DNA from: Oceanidesulfovibrio indonesiensis
Lineage (GTDB): Bacteria > Desulfobacterota > Desulfovibrionia > Desulfovibrionales > Desulfovibrionaceae
NCBI RefSeq assembly: GCF_007625075.1
Contig: NZ_QMIE01000006.1
Span: 62,001 to 126,000, forward strand
DNA length: 64,000 nucleotides
Reading direction: 5' to 3'
The position numbers were made by a program, and so were the translations under genes. Numbering within the stretch: the first letter of the stretch is position 1; each line of letters begins with the position of its first letter. The notes beneath the pieces are model-generated. The model searched no databases, was not told the DNA's origin, and saw only the letters and a program-made list of their open reading frames with translations. This document shows positions 37,236 to 46,750 of the stretch, in pieces.

Positions 37236-37823
37236 TTATTTCTTCACGACTCCAAGTGGCCAGATTTCTTTGCCTTCCAGTTCGTTCAGAATCTGAGCCA
37301 GACCGGTGTACATGGCTGAAGCGCCGCACAGGATGCCTTCCCACCCGGCAAGGCGGGTGATGGTTTCGCTGCCCGTCGCATCGCCGAGCGCCAGGAGGAA
37401 AAACAGCACGGTCAACGAAGCGAAAACGAACTGCAGGGCCCGACTTATCCGCCAGGTTCCGCGGAACAAAACGGCCGTGAAGATACCCCACATGACCAGA
37501 TAAGCCGGCATGGCGGCGTCGGCGGCCGGGCCTGCCACGTCCAGCCCCATCCTGGGTATCAAGATCAGACCCACAAGCGTCAGCCAGAACAGGCCGTAAC
37601 TTGTAAAGGCAGTGGTCGCAAAGGTGTTTCCTTTACGCCATTCCATGATCCCCGCGATGATTTGCGCCACGCCGCCATAGAAGATGCCCATGGCGAGAAT
37701 CATCGAATCGATCGGGAAAAAGCCGGCATTGTGGATATTGAGCAGAACCGTCGTCATCCCGAAGCCCAACAGCCCCAGGGGGGCGGGATTTGCTGTTGTA
37801 TCCACCACTCTTGTCTCAGCCAT
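37236..37823 (-). CDS. GPR1/FUN34/YaaH (SatP) family acetate/succinate transporter
   Basis: 195 residues, six hydrophobic helices. The family signature [14 protein letters not shown] is at the N-terminus, and the second hallmark [28 protein letters not shown] follows. Uptake or efflux of acetate or succinate is the usual role. Convergent with the cyclase gene, 21 bp apart. The ATG at 37823 has AAGGAG about 9 nt upstream; ATG at 37844 would add seven residues. Confidence 0.88.
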   Translation of the reverse strand: MAETRVVDTTANPAPLGLLGFGMTTVLLNIHNAGFFPIDSMILAMGIFYGGVAQIIAGIMEWRKGNTFATTAFTSYGLFWLTLVGLILIPRMGLDVAGPAADAAMPAYLVMWGIFTAVLFRGTWRISRALQFVFASLTVLFFLLALGDATGSETITRLAGWEGILCGASAMYTGLAQILNELEGKEIWPLGVVKK

Positions 37824-38054
37824 TCGTTTCGTCTCCTTCATCATGCCGCCTTGGGATAAGGCGATGCGCAGGCACGCTCAGCTCGCGCTCCCGAATGTAC
37901 GGATGTTCCAGTCGATCAGCATACGCAGCGACGCCCCGGCGTATTGCCGAGGCGTCGCTTAATAAACAACAGCCAGCACAGAAGGCGTGTCACTTAACAC
38001 AAAGGGATAACAAAGGATAGCCCCAAAAAGAAGGCTTTCTGGCTACGCCTAGTA

Positions 38055-38822
38055 TCAGCGCCAACGTTGCATGAAGTCGGCGGCGTCCTTGCCCTCGCGG
38101 ATGTGCTGGATGAGCGCGGAGCCGAAAACCACGGCGTCCAGGTGCTCGGCGAATGGTTCGAGCTGCGCCGGCGTCTTGATGCCGAAGCCCAGAGCCAGAG
38201 GCAGGTCGAACGCCTCCCGCGCCTCGGCCAGCTTGCCGCGGACTTTCTCCGGCAGCGAGTCGCGCGCGCCGGTAATGCCCAGCACGCTCACCAGATAGAC
38301 GAACCCGGACGACACCGCGGCGTACTGCTCCATGCGTTCGCGCGGGGTGTTCAGGCCGATGAGCGGGATGAGGGCGATGTCCACCTTGTCCAGTTCGGTG
38401 CGGAACTCGCTCGCTTCTTCCAGGGGCACGTCCGGAATGATGATGCCGGCCACGCCGGCCTCGGCCGCGTCCGCGGCGAAGCGCTGCAGCCCGTATTGGT
38501 AAAAAGGGTTCATGTAGCCCATGAGCACTATTTCGGCCCGGATCCTGGATCGCCGGGTCATGAGCTCCCGGAGGATCCATTCCAGACAGACGCCGGATTC
38601 GATGCAGGCCAAGGAGGCTTCCTCCACCACCGGGCCGTCGGCCACGGGGTCGGAGAAGGGCACGCCAATCTCGATAATGTCGGCGCCGGCCTCGTCCAGA
38701 GCGGTTATCTCATTCCAGAAGCGGCCGCGTTCCGGATAGCCGCCGGGCAGGAAGGGGATGAGGGCCTTGCGGCCGGCCGCGTTAGCTGCTCGGATGCGTT
38801 GTTCCAGTCGTGATTGCGCCAT
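38055..38822 (-). CDS. trpA: Tryptophan synthase alpha chain
   Basis: 255 residues, a TIM barrel: ALIPFLPGGYPERG, DIIEIGVPFSDPVADGPV (catalytic Glu of the alpha site), GMNPFYQ-like MGYMNPFYQYG and GFGIKTPAQLEPF. It splits indole-3-glycerol phosphate to indole and glyceraldehyde-3-phosphate and channels indole to TrpB. Last gene of the aro-trp superoperon, 2 nt after the trpB stop. A longer in-frame reading upstream overlaps trpB and is not used. Confidence 0.95.
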   Translation of the reverse strand: MAQSRLEQRIRAANAAGRKALIPFLPGGYPERGRFWNEITALDEAGADIIEIGVPFSDPVADGPVVEEASLACIESGVCLEWILRELMTRRSRIRAEIVLMGYMNPFYQYGLQRFAADAAEAGVAGIIIPDVPLEEASEFRTELDKVDIALIPLIGLNTPRERMEQYAAVSSGFVYLVSVLGITGARDSLPEKVRGKLAEAREAFDLPLALGFGIKTPAQLEPFAEHLDAVVFGSALIQHIREGKDAADFMQRWR

Positions 38823-38824
38823 GG

Positions 38825-40036
38825 CTATGCATCCTCCCTGCGCGCGGCGATTATTTCTTCGACGATTCCCAGATCCTTGTCCCCGCGTCCGGAGAGATTC
38901 ACCACGACACGGCTGCCGGCCGGTATGGAGTCCCTGTTCGACAATACCCAGGCCAGGGCGTGAGAGGACTCCAGGGCCGGGATGATGCCTTCCTTGCGGC
39001 ACAGCGTGTTGAATGCCTCGATGGCCTGGTCGTCGTTCACGGATGCATACAAGCCGCGGCCGGATTCGTGCAGCCAGGCGTGTTCCGGTCCCACGCCGGG
39101 GTAGTCCAGGCCTGGGGCCACGGAGTGCGAAGGCAGGATCTGGCCTTCTTTGGTCTGCAGAAGCATGGTGAGCGAGCCGTGCAGAACGCCGGGGGTGCCC
39201 AGGTTGATGCTCGCGGAGCTGAAACAGCCGGGCTCGCCGGAACCGGCGGCTTCCACCCCCACGAGCTTTACGGACTCGTCGTTGACGAATTCGTAAAACG
39301 CGCCGATGGCGTTGGAGCCGCCGCCCACGCAGGCGACCACGTAATCCGGCAGGCCGCCGGCCTGATCCAGTGATTGCGCCCTGATCTCTCGGCCGATGAC
39401 AGCCTGCAGGTCGCGCACAAGGGTGGGGAACGGGTGTGGGCCGACCACTGAGCCCAGGCAGTAGTGCGTGGTCTCCTGCTCGGCTATCCAGTGGCGCAAG
39501 GCGGCGTTGGTGGCGTCCTTCAGGGTCTTGGTGCCGCTCTCCACGGGCATGACCTTCGCTCCCAGAAGCTCCATGCGCAGCACGTTGTGCGACTGGCGGA
39601 CAACGTCCTTGGCGCCCATGTACACGATGCACTCCAGGCCCATCATGGCGGCGGCCGTGGCCGTGGCCACGCCATGCTGTCCGGCGCCTGTCTCGGCCAG
39701 CAGCACCGGCTTGCCCATGTATTTGGTGAGCAGGGCCTGGCCTATGGTGTTGTTCACCTTGTGCGCGCCGGTGTGGTTCAGGTCCTCGCGCTTGAGGAAG
39801 AGGTCGAAGCCGAGTTCTCTGGAGAGGTTGGGGCAGCGGTACAGCGGGGAGGGCCGGCCCACGTAGTCCCGCAGGAGCAGGGCCAGTTCATTCCGGAACT
39901 CCTCGCTCACCATGATGGTGCGCATGGCCTCTTCCAACTCGGTAAGCGGCGGTATGAGCAGCTCGGGCACGAACTTGCCGCCGAAACGCCCGAAGTAAGC
40001 GGCCGCCTCGGCGGCCGTTTTTTGGTGATGATTCAT
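38825..40036 (-). CDS. trpB: Tryptophan synthase beta chain
   Basis: 403 residues. The PLP lysine is K93 in [15 protein letters not shown], the substrate loop [12 protein letters not shown] and the phosphate loop [14 protein letters not shown]. This is TrpB1, condensing indole with serine. Its ATG shares one base with the trpF stop (TGATG) and its stop is 2 nt before trpA. Confidence 0.96.
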   Translation of the reverse strand: MNHHQKTAAEAAAYFGRFGGKFVPELLIPPLTELEEAMRTIMVSEEFRNELALLLRDYVGRPSPLYRCPNLSRELGFDLFLKREDLNHTGAHKVNNTIGQALLTKYMGKPVLLAETGAGQHGVATATAAAMMGLECIVYMGAKDVVRQSHNVLRMELLGAKVMPVESGTKTLKDATNAALRHWIAEQETTHYCLGSVVGPHPFPTLVRDLQAVIGREIRAQSLDQAGGLPDYVVACVGGGSNAIGAFYEFVNDESVKLVGVEAAGSGEPGCFSSASINLGTPGVLHGSLTMLLQTKEGQILPSHSVAPGLDYPGVGPEHAWLHESGRGLYASVNDDQAIEAFNTLCRKEGIIPALESSHALAWVLSNRDSIPAGSRVVVNLSGRGDKDLGIVEEIIAARREDA

Positions 40037-40701
40037 CAGAAATCTCCGCAATGTTGATTTGGATTGCGCATCATGCCGTCCAGGGCACTGCGCAGTGCGT
40101 TCAGTTTGTCATGATCCTTGATGCCGGGGGATGCCTCCACGCCCGATGAGAGGTCGATGCCGCACGGGTCGCAGGAGGTCACGGCCTCGCATATGTTGTC
40201 CGGTCCAAGGCCGCCGGCCAGGAACCATGTCTTCAGCGAGCACAGACCCTTGAGCCAGGAGGCGTCGAAGGGCCGGCCGTGCCCGCCGCCGGATGAGCCG
40301 GCATCGAAAAGGTAGAAGCGGCAGCAGTTCTCGTAGCGGATCAGGTCCCTTTCCAGCGCCTCGCGCGAGTCGTAGCGTTCCGGCCAAAACGCGCGCATGA
40401 CGCGGTTGCGTCCGACGGTCCGGCAGAAGTCGACGTCCTGGTCCCCGTGCAACTGGGCCAGATGCAGGCCGGCGGTGTCCATGATGTGCAGAATCTCGTC
40501 AGGCGACTGGTCCACGAACACGCCCACGCGCATGATGCGGGGCGTTTCTATGGCGCGCACCTGCTCCGGCGTCACATTGCGCCGGCTTTCGGGATGGAAG
40601 ATGAATCCGACGAGAGACGCGCCGATGGCGCGGCAGGCATCCGCATCTTCCTGGTTGGTGACGCCGCAGACCTTGAGCATGACATCTCCGCACGTACTCA
40701 T
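40036..40701 (-). CDS. trpF: Phosphoribosylanthranilate isomerase
   Basis: 221 residues, a TIM barrel starting [17 protein letters not shown], with [38 protein letters not shown] and the C-terminal [11 protein letters not shown] and [20 protein letters not shown], the complete PRAI signature. Opens the ribose ring of PRA by Amadori rearrangement. Its start is 2 nt after trpC. It is a separate gene, not fused to trpC as in enterobacteria. Confidence 0.95.
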   Translation of the reverse strand: MSTCGDVMLKVCGVTNQEDADACRAIGASLVGFIFHPESRRNVTPEQVRAIETPRIMRVGVFVDQSPDEILHIMDTAGLHLAQLHGDQDVDFCRTVGRNRVMRAFWPERYDSREALERDLIRYENCCRFYLFDAGSSGGGHGRPFDASWLKGLCSLKTWFLAGGLGPDNICEAVTSCDPCGIDLSSGVEASPGIKDHDKLNALRSALDGMMRNPNQHCGDF

Positions 40702-40703
40702 AT

Positions 40704-41471
40704 TCAGACCTCCGAGGTGAGCATGGCCAGCGCGCGTCCGGGATCGCCTCCCCGCATGAGCGAGGTCCCCACGAGCACGGCGTCGAAGCCGAGTGACTTC
40801 ATCTGCGCGAGGTGCTCGGGAGCATCCATGCCGCTGGCGCTGACCCACGTTTCGCCTGAATCTTTCCGGGACGCAAGCTCTTCGGAGATTGCGAGGTCCG
40901 TTGTCAGGCGGTCGAGGTCGCGGTTGTTCACCTGGATGATGGTCGCGCCGATCTTCTTGGCCATGTCGAGGTCTTTCTCGTCAAAGACTTCCACCACGCT
41001 GTCCAGGCCGAAGGCGTCCGCCTGCTCCTTCATGGCGGCGAGAGCGAGGTAGTCCTCGAACATGCGCGCGATGAGCAGCAGTGCCGAAGCCGGCGTGGCC
41101 GCGGTCTGCCGCACCTGCAGCGGGTCGATGAGGAAATCCTTGCGCAGAAGCGGCAGGCCCGGCGCGGTCATGCGCTCCAGGAAAGCGATGTCGCCCTTGA
41201 AGTGTTCGGTTTCCGTCAGCACGGAGATGGCCCCGGCCCCGGCTTCGGCGTACGCCTTGGCAACGTCTTCCGGTTCGAGGCCGAGTTCGATGTCGCCCTT
41301 TGAGGGCGAAGCGCGCTTGTACTCGGCGATGACGGTGAGCCCCGGCGCCCTGAGCGCTTCCAGGAACGAAGGCCGAGCCCCTGCAAACGGCGGCGGCAGC
41401 TGACCCGTTTCGGCGAGGCGCGCCAGCGCTTCGACTTCCGGTTGTTTGGCGAGGCGGAACTTTTCGAGCAT
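40704..41471 (-). CDS. trpC: Indole-3-glycerol phosphate synthase
   Basis: 255 residues. Typical IGPS motifs: VIAEYKRASPSKGDI near residue 47, AISVLTETEHFKGD, LLRKDFLIDPLQV (catalytic Lys), VNNRDL and VSASGM, VLVGTSLM. Converts CdRP to indole-3-glycerol phosphate. Lies 11 nt after trpD and 2 nt before trpF. Confidence 0.95.
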   Translation of the reverse strand: MLEKFRLAKQPEVEALARLAETGQLPPPFAGARPSFLEALRAPGLTVIAEYKRASPSKGDIELGLEPEDVAKAYAEAGAGAISVLTETEHFKGDIAFLERMTAPGLPLLRKDFLIDPLQVRQTAATPASALLLIARMFEDYLALAAMKEQADAFGLDSVVEVFDEKDLDMAKKIGATIIQVNNRDLDRLTTDLAISEELASRKDSGETWVSASGMDAPEHLAQMKSLGFDAVLVGTSLMRGGDPGRALAMLTSEV

Positions 41472-41482
41472 GGCCGTTCTCC

Positions 41483-42496
41483 TCAACCCGCATACCTGGC
41501 GGCCGCACCCTGCGCCACGGCGGCGCGGGCCTTGTCGAAGCTCTCGGACAGGCCGAGCCCCTCTTCCAGGATGTGGAGAGCCACGCCCAGGTTGAGCGCG
41601 ACCATGTCCTGCATGGCCTGCGGCCCTTTGCCCGAGAGCAGATTTTTCACCGCGTCCACGGCTTCTTCCTTGCTGTGCACGGCCACGTCCCCGGGTGCGT
41701 GTCTGGGGAAGCCGAACTCGTAAGGATCAAGCTCCGTGTGCACGAGTTGCTCCCCACCCACCCAGACTACCTCGGCCGGACCGAATGTGGTGAACTCGTC
41801 GAATCGGCCTCCGGACGACCCGCCGGAGCCGCAAACCACCACGGCGCGTTGCACGCCGGTAAGTTGCAGCACCTCGGCCATGAGGTCCAGGACCTGCGGC
41901 CGGGCCACGCCGAGAAGCTGGTGCGTGGGCCGGCCCGGGTTGAGCAGCGGACCCAGCAGATTGAACAAGGTGCGGATGGCCATGTCCTTGCGTACGGGCA
42001 TGATATGCTTGAACGCCGGGTGGAAGTGCGGCGCGAAGAGGAAGGTGAACGTCTCTTCCTGCAGCGTGCGCGTCACGTCATCCGGGTTGTCATGCATGGG
42101 CAGGCCGAGCGCTTCCACGATATCCGCGCTGCCCGAGAAGCTGGTGAGCGAGCGATTGCCGTGCTTGACCACAGGATAACCCAAAGCGGCCAGATAAAGC
42201 GCCACCGTGGTGGAGCAGTTGAAGGAATTGGAGTGATCGCCACCGGTGCCGCAGGTGTCTATGCGGATGCCTTCGAGTCCTGTGACCATGCGCGCCTCGG
42301 CCAGGGCGGCGTTCACCGCGGCGGCCACCTCGCGTGCGGTCTCCCCCTTGGCGCGCAGGCCCATGAGCATGGCGCCGGACTGCGCCGGGGTGAGCTCGCC
42401 GGACAGCAGCATGGCAAAGGCCGCGGCCGCCTGGTCGTCGTCCAGGTTCTGTCGCTGGGCGAGCTGTTCGAGTATTTCACTGAATGGTTGCGCCAT
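41483..42496 (-). CDS. trpD: Anthranilate phosphoribosyltransferase
   Basis: 337 residues. DTCGTGGDHSNSFNCST (PRPP-phosphate loop), VVKHGNRSLTSFSGSADI, HPAFKHIMPVRK and RTLFNLLGPLLNP are the characteristic TrpD signatures. Joins anthranilate and PRPP. A stand-alone TrpD, not fused to TrpG. Starts 40 nt after trpG, the widest gap inside the trp part of the operon. Confidence 0.96.
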   Translation of the reverse strand: MAQPFSEILEQLAQRQNLDDDQAAAAFAMLLSGELTPAQSGAMLMGLRAKGETAREVAAAVNAALAEARMVTGLEGIRIDTCGTGGDHSNSFNCSTTVALYLAALGYPVVKHGNRSLTSFSGSADIVEALGLPMHDNPDDVTRTLQEETFTFLFAPHFHPAFKHIMPVRKDMAIRTLFNLLGPLLNPGRPTHQLLGVARPQVLDLMAEVLQLTGVQRAVVVCGSGGSSGGRFDEFTTFGPAEVVWVGGEQLVHTELDPYEFGFPRHAPGDVAVHSKEEAVDAVKNLLSGKGPQAMQDMVALNLGVALHILEEGLGLSESFDKARAAVAQGAAARYAG

Positions 42497-42536
42497 TGTC
42501 GTGCGACTCCTTCGTAAAGTTCGTGCAAGCAGCTGG

Positions 42537-43109
42537 TTACAGCAGCTTGCTCGGGAAGTTCTTCAGCATCTCGGGGCCTTCCGGTGTGAGCACGGATTCC
42601 GGGTGGAACTGCACGCCGGCCCAGGGGCGGTCCTTGTACCGGAGGCCCATGACCTCGCCCTCGGGCGTTTCGGCCGTGACCTCCAGCAGGTCCGGGGCTT
42701 CCTCGGCGGCCACGAGCAGGGAGTGGTAGCGGCCCACGGTCATGGGGTTGGGCATGCCCGTGAAGATGCCTTCGCCCGCGTGGCGGATGTCCGAGACCTT
42801 GCCGTGCATGATGCGCGGCCCCACGTCCACGGTGGCGCCGGCGAAGTGGCCGAGAATCTGATGGCCCAGGCACACGCCGAGCACCGGCACTTCATGCGGC
42901 AGCTTTGCCAGGAATTCCAGGCACAGGCCGGCGTTGCGCGGGTGCGATGGGCCGGGTGAGATGCAGACCATCTCCAGTTTGCCGGAGCCGGCGAGTTCCA
43001 GGAGCTCGGGCCTGTCGTTGCGGATCACCTCCGGGTTCAGGCCGTTCTTCTGGAAGGCCTGCACCAGGTTGTAGGTGAAGGAGTCGAAATTATCGATGAG
43101 CAAAAACAT
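42537..43109 (-). CDS. trpG: Anthranilate synthase component II (glutamine amidotransferase)
   Basis: 190 residues. Class I amidotransferase triad: nucleophile in PVLGVCLGHQILG and His/Glu in GVQFHPESVLT. Begins MFLLIDNFDSFTYNLVQ. Delivers ammonia to TrpE. I prefer ATG 43109 to the GTG at 43112 because GGAGG then lies 5 nt upstream. It overlaps trpE by 20 bp. Confidence 0.95.
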   Translation of the reverse strand: MFLLIDNFDSFTYNLVQAFQKNGLNPEVIRNDRPELLELAGSGKLEMVCISPGPSHPRNAGLCLEFLAKLPHEVPVLGVCLGHQILGHFAGATVDVGPRIMHGKVSDIRHAGEGIFTGMPNPMTVGRYHSLLVAAEEAPDLLEVTAETPEGEVMGLRYKDRPWAGVQFHPESVLTPEGPEMLKNFPSKLL

Positions 43110-44508
43110 CACGGCCTCCCTTGGCGGTGAGGATTTCGTACAGCACGCGCGCCTTGTTCTGGCATTCCTGCCATTCCTTGTCCGGGTCGGAATCGAAGAC
43201 GATGCCTGCGCCTGCCTGCCAATGGACCATGTTGTCGCGCACCCACAGGGAGCGGATTGTTATGCCTGTGTCCATGTCCACGCGGTTCTTGTCGAGACCG
43301 AGCCAGCCGATGGCCCCGGCGTATGGACCGCGGGAAAGGCCTTCCAGCTCGGCGATGATCTCCATGGCACGCACCTTGGGCGCGCCGGAGACGGTGCCGG
43401 CCGGAAAAGCCGAGGCCAGCACGTCCAGGGCGTCTTTGCCCTCGGCGAGCATGGCTTTCACGTAGGAGGTGATATGCATCACGTGAGAGAACCGTTCGAT
43501 TTCCATGTATTTATCCACGCGCACGGAACCGGGCGTGGCGATGCGGCCCAGATCGTTGCGGCCCAGGTCCACCAGCATCACGTGCTCGGCGCGTTCCTTG
43601 GGATCGGCCAGCAGCTCTGCGGCCAGGGCGTCATCCTCGGCGTGGTCCTTTCCGCGGGGCCGCGTGCCGGCGATGGGGCAGGTGGTCAGTTCGCCATCCT
43701 GGCAGCGCACCAGCAGTTCGGGCGACGAGCCCATGAGCGTGACGCCTGGTAGCCGCATGAAGAACATGTACGGGGACGGGTTCACGCGCCGCAGCTGGCG
43801 ATAGAGCACGAAGGGTTCGCCGGAGAACGATGCCTGGAAGCGGGTGGACAGAACCACCTGGATGGCCTCGCCCTGGGTGATGAGTTCCTTGGCGCGGGAC
43901 ACGCCCTTCTTGTAGGCGATCTCCTCGGGCACGTTCTGCACCGGGCCGATCTGCGGAGGGTCATAGCTGTGGTAGACCCGGTTCGTATCCATCTCCACCT
44001 TCACGCCCTCCACCAGGGAAAGCAGGCAGAGCTTGCCGAAGAGGTGGTCGAACAGGGCCACGTTGCCCGGCAGGACCAGCGTGGACTCGGCCTGCTCCGG
44101 CGGCAGCATGGATGCCAGCTTGGGCTCGAACATGCCGGCAACGCCGTAGCCGAAGTAACCGACAAGGCCGCGGCAGATGGGCGGCAGGTCGGCGAAGTCC
44201 TTGTCCGGCTGGATGTCCAGACGGTTCATGACCTCGCGCACCCCATCCAGGTAGTCCATGCCGTCGAGTTCCTTAAGGGATTCCAGCCGCTGGTCGCGCA
44301 CCGCGACTTCCAGCTTGCCGTTCTTGGCAGAGAGCCGCAGGCGGTAGTTCCAGGCGATGATCGAGTAACGGCCGAGCCTGCCGTCAACCTCGGCGCTTTC
44401 CAGCAGGATGCCTTGCTTGGATCCGACGTAGCCGAGGAAGAGGCTGATGGGCGTCTCCACGTCGGCCGGGAGCCATTTACCGGTCTGTCTCAGAGTGATG
44501 GTGCTCAT
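43090..44508 (-). CDS. trpE: Anthranilate synthase component I
   Basis: 472 residues. The C-terminal chorismate-binding domain contains GSSPELLVRCQDG, CPIAGTRPRGK, HVMLVDLGRNDLGRIA, FPAGTVSGAPKVRAM and GAGIVFDSDPDKEWQECQNKA. The N-terminal part has an LLESAEVDGRLGRYSII segment, the Leu-Glu-Ser region where tryptophan feedback mutations lie in other TrpE proteins, so Trp inhibition is likely. First trp gene of the superoperon, about 92 nt after tyrA. Confidence 0.95.
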   Translation of the reverse strand: MSTITLRQTGKWLPADVETPISLFLGYVGSKQGILLESAEVDGRLGRYSIIAWNYRLRLSAKNGKLEVAVRDQRLESLKELDGMDYLDGVREVMNRLDIQPDKDFADLPPICRGLVGYFGYGVAGMFEPKLASMLPPEQAESTLVLPGNVALFDHLFGKLCLLSLVEGVKVEMDTNRVYHSYDPPQIGPVQNVPEEIAYKKGVSRAKELITQGEAIQVVLSTRFQASFSGEPFVLYRQLRRVNPSPYMFFMRLPGVTLMGSSPELLVRCQDGELTTCPIAGTRPRGKDHAEDDALAAELLADPKERAEHVMLVDLGRNDLGRIATPGSVRVDKYMEIERFSHVMHITSYVKAMLAEGKDALDVLASAFPAGTVSGAPKVRAMEIIAELEGLSRGPYAGAIGWLGLDKNRVDMDTGITIRSLWVRDNMVHWQAGAGIVFDSDPDKEWQECQNKARVLYEILTAKGGRDVFAHR

Positions 44509-44600
44509 GCGAGAGTCCTCATTCGTGGTTTGTGCCGGCCACAGGTTTACGGATGGTCCGCCGCCACGCGGCGGCCGGACCGGTGGGACGAAAAAACAGA

Positions 44601-45383
44601 TCAGATCTTGTTTTCCCGCCACCACCACTGGGCACGCTCGACGAGCAGATCGAGATCGCCGCCGGCGGCCACGTGGAGGAAGTTGCGGTAACGGCGCACC
44701 GCGTCCTGGCTGAACGGGTTCGCCTCAAAAATAGTTTCGAAGAGTTCGGCGTCCTGGGTCACCATCTTCTGCGCCGCCTCAAGCCGACGATCGAACGACG
44801 GAGTGAGGTACGGCGCGATTTCCTGGTCGGCCATGGCCGCAAGGTAGGCGATGGTGGTGACGAAGTTGAGGCCCTGGACCATGGCCATGGCCTTGTCGTG
44901 TTTTTCCGCGGTGGTGCGGAAGGTCTTGAAGCCGAGAGAGCGCATCCAGGCTTCCACGCGCTCGCAGGCCGTCTCGTCCGCAGAACGGCCTGAAGGGGTC
45001 ATGGCCACGCGCGCCTCGTCCGGCGGCAGGGGGCCGAACAGGGGATGCGTGCCCACCACCGGGCCGGCATGGGCGCGGAGCATGGCCTTGAGCGGTTTGA
45101 CCTTCACGGAAACGATGTCCGCGAGCACGGTGTCAGGCTTCAGCCGCGGGGCGATGTCTTCGAGCACGGGTTCGATGGCGCCCAGGGGTACGCAGAGCAG
45201 CACGAGGTCGGCCTGGCCCACGGCCTCCAGCGCAGGCCCGGCAAGGGGCTTGTCCAGCTCGTGCACCTCGGTTCCGGCCGTGTGCGCGCGCTGGGCGAAG
45301 AGCGCACCCATCTGGCCGGCCGCGCCCACAACCACGACACTGTTGAAACCGGCGTCGTCCGCTACAGGAAAAGCAGGTTCCAC
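44601..45383 (-). CDS. tyrA: Prephenate dehydrogenase
   Basis: 260 residues. Rossmann NAD(P) site SVVVVGAAGQMGALFAQ near the N-terminus, DLVLLCVPLGAI, GTHPLFGPLPP (prephenate region) and a C-terminal helical domain. Converts prephenate to 4-hydroxyphenylpyruvate on the tyrosine branch. Unlike enterobacterial TyrA it has no chorismate mutase domain. The GTG at 45383 shares a base with the aroA stop (TAGTG); ATG 45416 would overlap aroA by 34 nt. Confidence 0.85.
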   Translation of the reverse strand: MEPAFPVADDAGFNSVVVVGAAGQMGALFAQRAHTAGTEVHELDKPLAGPALEAVGQADLVLLCVPLGAIEPVLEDIAPRLKPDTVLADIVSVKVKPLKAMLRAHAGPVVGTHPLFGPLPPDEARVAMTPSGRSADETACERVEAWMRSLGFKTFRTTAEKHDKAMAMVQGLNFVTTIAYLAAMADQEIAPYLTPSFDRRLEAAQKMVTQDAELFETIFEANPFSQDAVRRYRNFLHVAAGGDLDLLVERAQWWWRENKI

Positions 45384-46750
45384 TAAGCCCCTCCCCCATG
45401 GCGAAGGGTGTCCCACGCATCCCAGAAGCCAGGGAAGGACTTGCCGACCACGGAGGGATCGTCGAACCGCACAGGCAGGCCCACGCGCTCGAAAAGCGAC
45501 AGGCTCATGGCGATGCGGTGGTCGCCGTGGGAGGAGAAGTCCACGCCCTCGTGTCTGAGCTGCTGCGGGATGGGCTTTGGCGTGATCGCGAGGCCGTCGT
45601 CCAGCAGCAGCACCGATGCGCCGACCTTGCTGATCTCCTGGGCGCAGGCGGCCAGGCGGTCGCTCTCCTTGATGCGCAGATGGGCGACTCCGGTGATCTT
45701 GGTGGGGGTGTCGGCCATGGCGGCGAGCACGGCCACCGTGGGCACGATGTCCGGCGACTCGGCCATGTTGCGCGTGATGCCGTGCAGGTGCCTGGGCTCA
45801 ACGGTCACGGTGTCCTTGTCCCAGGTGATCTCCGCGCCCATGTCCCGGAGGATGTCGATGATCGCGGAGTCTCCCTGCAGGGACTCCTTGTGCAGACCGC
45901 GCACGCGCACCAGCGCCGGCCCAACGGCGCCCGCCGCCAGGAAGTAGGAGGCGTTGGACCAGTCGCCCTCCACCACGTACTTGCGCGCCCGATAGGTCGC
46001 AGGTTCCATGCGGAAGCGGACCCTGCCCGGCACGGCGGCGCGGATCTGCCTCCAGTCGTCCACGGCGTTCCAGCCGGAATCGTGATCGACCTCAACCGTG
46101 AAGGGGATGCCGAAGTCTTCCAGCACCTGGAGGGTGAGGGAGACGTAGGGCCAGGACACGGTCTTCTCGCCGGCCAGGGAGATGGTCAGCGGTCCGTCGG
46201 CCAGGGGGGCGGCCAGCAGCAGACCGGAAAGGAACTGGCTGGATTCCGAAATATCAACGGCCACCTCGCGGCCGGAGATTCCTCCCGTGGTGAGAACGAA
46301 AGGCGGACAGCCCGGTGAGCCCTCGTACTTGAAGCGCACGCCAAGGGTTTCCAGGGATTCGGCCAGGGCGCGGATGGGACGTTCGTGCATGCGGCCCTTG
46401 CCGTGTACGCGGAAGGAGCCTCGCCCCGCAGCAAGAACGCCGGTGATGAGCCGACAGGTGGTGCCGGATTCGGCCACGTTTATCTGGGTGGGATTATCCT
46501 CGTCCGGAGAGCCGTCCGGGCCTTCCGGCTGCCCAAGCACGGCATAGGCGCCGGGCTCCAGGGCGGTGAGCGGCGCAATGGATGCGCCGGATTCGCGCAG
46601 GGCGTCGGCGGTGCGGGTGAGGTCGTCGGAGTCCAGAATGTTATACAAATGCGACTCGCCGTCGGCCAGGGCAGCGGCCATGAGGGCGCGGTGGGACATG
46701 GATTTGGAAGCCGGCGCCTTGACGCTGGTCGGGTGGGTATGGGTGCTCAT
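45383..46750 (-). CDS. aroA: 3-phosphoshikimate 1-carboxyvinyltransferase (EPSP synthase)
   Basis: 455 residues. Motifs: APASKSMSHRALMAAALAD, INVAESGTTCRLITGVLA, HGKGRMHERPIRALAESL, RIKESDRLAA and SSHGDHRIAMSLS. Adds enolpyruvate to shikimate-3-phosphate. It overlaps pheA by 4 bp and tyrA by 1 bp, so aroA is embedded in the phe-tyr portion of the superoperon. Not to be confused with AroA-prime of the archaeal pathway. Confidence 0.96.
   Translation of the reverse strand: MSTHTHPTSVKAPASKSMSHRALMAAALADGESHLYNILDSDDLTRTADALRESGASIAPLTALEPGAYAVLGQPEGPDGSPDEDNPTQINVAESGTTCRLITGVLAAGRGSFRVHGKGRMHERPIRALAESLETLGVRFKYEGSPGCPPFVLTTGGISGREVAVDISESSQFLSGLLLAAPLADGPLTISLAGEKTVSWPYVSLTLQVLEDFGIPFTVEVDHDSGWNAVDDWRQIRAAVPGRVRFRMEPATYRARKYVVEGDWSNASYFLAAGAVGPALVRVRGLHKESLQGDSAIIDILRDMGAEITWDKDTVTVEPRHLHGITRNMAESPDIVPTVAVLAAMADTPTKITGVAHLRIKESDRLAACAQEISKVGASVLLLDDGLAITPKPIPQQLRHEGVDFSSHGDHRIAMSLSLFERVGLPVRFDDPSVVGKSFPGFWDAWDTLRHGGGA

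Noticed and set aside
38001-38054. Possible terminator after trpA
   Set aside because: Only a 5-bp TAGCC/GGCTA stem with an 18-nt loop could be drawn; too weak to list.
38823-39632. Upstream in-frame extension of trpA overlapping trpB
   Set aside because: Pro/Arg-rich noncoding stretch; the TrpA fold starts at 38822.
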